Below, in pieces: positions 32,118-33,069 of a stretch of DNA of 33,069 nt. Below the pieces are notes generated by a model, which worked only from the letters and a program-made list of their open reading frames with translations, ran no database searches and was not told the DNA's origin. The DNA comes from Fidelibacterota bacterium (GTDB taxonomy: Bacteria; Fidelibacterota; UBA2242; JAOZSR01). The stretch's first letter is position 1; every line of letters begins with the position of its first letter. The stretch spans positions 12,356 through 45,424 of the forward strand of contig JAOZSR010000022.1 in NCBI GenBank assembly GCA_029939575.1, read 5' to 3'. The position numbers and the translations under genes were made by a program.

Positions 32118-33008
32118 ATGAAAGAATATATCAAGTTTTTCTGGTTAGCTTTTTTTATGATAATTATAAATGAACTAAATGCCCAGGATGTTTATAGGCT
32201 TTGGGAGGGAGAAAAAATACCCTATTATATTGAAAATAATTTGGAGGAATACGAAAAAGAGTCATGGGGAGCGATGTGTTCTTTTGATATCACGGAGCCA
32301 ACTCTTACTATTTATAAGGCCCAGGGAAAAAACTCTCATAAAGCAGTAATTATCATTCCGGGCGGTGGATATTCGGTTGTAGCAATTCATCATGAAGGAT
32401 ATGATCTGGCAAAGGTGTTATCAGAAAATGGAATTACTGCTGCTGTGTTAAAATACAGGCTTCCAAATCCGAAATCTTCTGATCAACCTCATAAAGTTCC
32501 TATTGCCGATTCTCGCCGGGCATTAAAATTATTCCGTAAAATGGTTAATAAATATGGATTTGACAAAGACAAAGTTGGAGTGCTGGGATTTTCGGCAGGG
32601 AGTCATCTGGCTACTGTCACAAGTCTCTGGAAAAGTGAAGATAAAAATGAAAATCCAAATTTTTCTGCTCTAATTTATGGCGTTACTGATCTTGATTCTG
32701 TCAATCTAAAATGGCTTGAAGATGATTTATATTACCGAAAACTTACTGATGATGAAATCAAAAAAAACACTTTGCTGAATTTGGTTAGCAATGAAACGCC
32801 ACCGGCTTTTTTGGTACATTCCTATGACGATAAAACCTGCAATGTGAAAGAATCTACTCTTTATGCGGAAAAATTATACCAGCATAATGTCCCGGTGGAA
32901 ATGCACATCTTTCCAAAAGGTGGACATGGCTTTGGTATGGGAAGAAAAAAAGATGGAACTGATCAATGGGTGCGATTATTTATTAATTGGTTGAAAAGGG
33001 AAATTTAA
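32118..33008 (+). CDS. secreted alpha/beta-hydrolase (acetyl-esterase/BD-FAE-like)
   Basis: 296-residue exported serine hydrolase related to acetylxylan-type and feruloyl esterases. It has a signal peptide (about 1-22, ending LNAQ), the oxyanion loop IIPGGGYS (79-86), nucleophile elbow GFSAGSH with Ser159, catalytic Asp at D237 or D238 (HSYDDKT) and catalytic His270 in GGHGFG. This arrangement suggests carbohydrate de-esterification, but small-molecule esters are possible. The ATG at 32118 is preceded by a perfect GGAGG five bases upstream; an in-frame TTG at 32106 overlaps that site and is rejected. It starts 27 bp after the SDR gene and is probably co-transcribed with it. Confidence 0.9.
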   Translation: MKEYIKFFWLAFFMIIINELNAQDVYRLWEGEKIPYYIENNLEEYEKESWGAMCSFDITEPTLTIYKAQGKNSHKAVIIIPGGGYSVVAIHHEGYDLAKVLSENGITAAVLKYRLPNPKSSDQPHKVPIADSRRALKLFRKMVNKYGFDKDKVGVLGFSAGSHLATVTSLWKSEDKNENPNFSALIYGVTDLDSVNLKWLEDDLYYRKLTDDEIKKNTLLNLVSNETPPAFLVHSYDDKTCNVKESTLYAEKLYQHNVPVEMHIFPKGGHGFGMGRKKDGTDQWVRLFINWLKREI

Positions 33009-33043
33009 TTTTTTTGTCTATCTCTTGTTTTATGCTATTAATA

Positions 33044-33069
33044 TTGATGGAATCGCAAAAAGGTTCGAA
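33044..33069 (+). repeat. dispersed repeat, copy C (cut by window end)
   Basis: The last 26 bases, beginning TTGATGGAATCGCAAAAAGG, match the left end of copy A (TTAATGGAATCGTAAAAAGG) with few substitutions. It begins 36 bp after the hydrolase stop codon and runs off the window. It is in the same orientation as copy A. Confidence 0.65.

Noticed and set aside
33061-33069. GGTTCGAA at the window end as a tRNA T-arm
   Set aside because: The bases continue the repeat copy C match; no acceptor or anticodon arm is present.

Overview
The window is AT-rich DNA with dense genes, short intergenic gaps and frequent TTG/GTG starts. It carries a SprA-type type IX secretion (T9SS) translocon, PorV/PorQ-like proteins, a T9SS/FlgD-like sorting domain and a short RpoD-type sigma factor of the kind Bacteroidota use as their primary sigma. 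These point to the FCB superphylum. The promoters, however, are E. coli-like (TTGACA, 17 bp, TAnnnT) rather than the Bacteroidota type, so a lineage outside Bacteroidota (for example Marinimicrobia, Cloacimonadota or Calditrichota-like) is more likely. I cannot name the taxon from this sequence. No rRNA, tRNA, CRISPR array, phage or transposase gene was seen.

Layout. (1) 36-4532, minus strand: a tight five-gene unit in transcription order nth, nfo, lpd, lipB, lipA, combining base-excision repair with lipoate attachment and dihydrolipoamide reoxidation. (2) 5120-14134, plus strand: a fibronectin-type III lipoprotein, an 88-residue unknown protein, an OPT-family transporter with a strong terminator, an RluA-type pseudouridine synthase followed closely by an unusual TrpF-like/Smr fusion, then (after a 645-bp gap with a REP-like nested hairpin) the sigma factor with a phosphohexomutase, and a 70-residue secreted or membrane peptide behind a canonical promoter and attenuator-like hairpin. 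(3) 14177-17560, minus strand: a divergent YchF/DUF933 GTPase, a PAP2 phosphatase and a secreted outer-membrane-type protein. (4) 17886-30181, plus strand: rdgB, then a tightly packed secretion cluster: sprA (2079 codons), prmA, an Ig-like lipoprotein, a beta-propeller protein with a C-terminal sorting domain, and two PorV/PorQ-like barrels. (5) 30546-33008: an SDR-family protein with an N-terminal zinc finger and a secreted alpha/beta-hydrolase.

How it fits together. Region 4 looks like a self-contained T9SS module. SprA would be the outer-membrane translocon, the PorV-like barrels its shuttle or attachment partners, and the propeller protein a likely cargo. The lipoprotein would be a surface partner. 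The ribosomal L11 methyltransferase gene is embedded in the same run.

The most notable non-coding element is a ~180-bp dispersed repeat with short imperfect terminal inverted repeats. One copy lies at 4775-4954, an inverted copy at 30213-30390 and a third begins at 33044 and is cut by the window end. Other points for a second look are the TrpF-like domain that lacks the PRAI catalytic cysteine and is fused to Smr, the SDR with Thr in place of the catalytic Tyr, the YchF-like GTPase without its G3 aspartate, and start corrections for the sigma factor, OPT, PrmA, PAP2 and hydrolase genes. All calls come from reading the sequence by eye; no searches were run.
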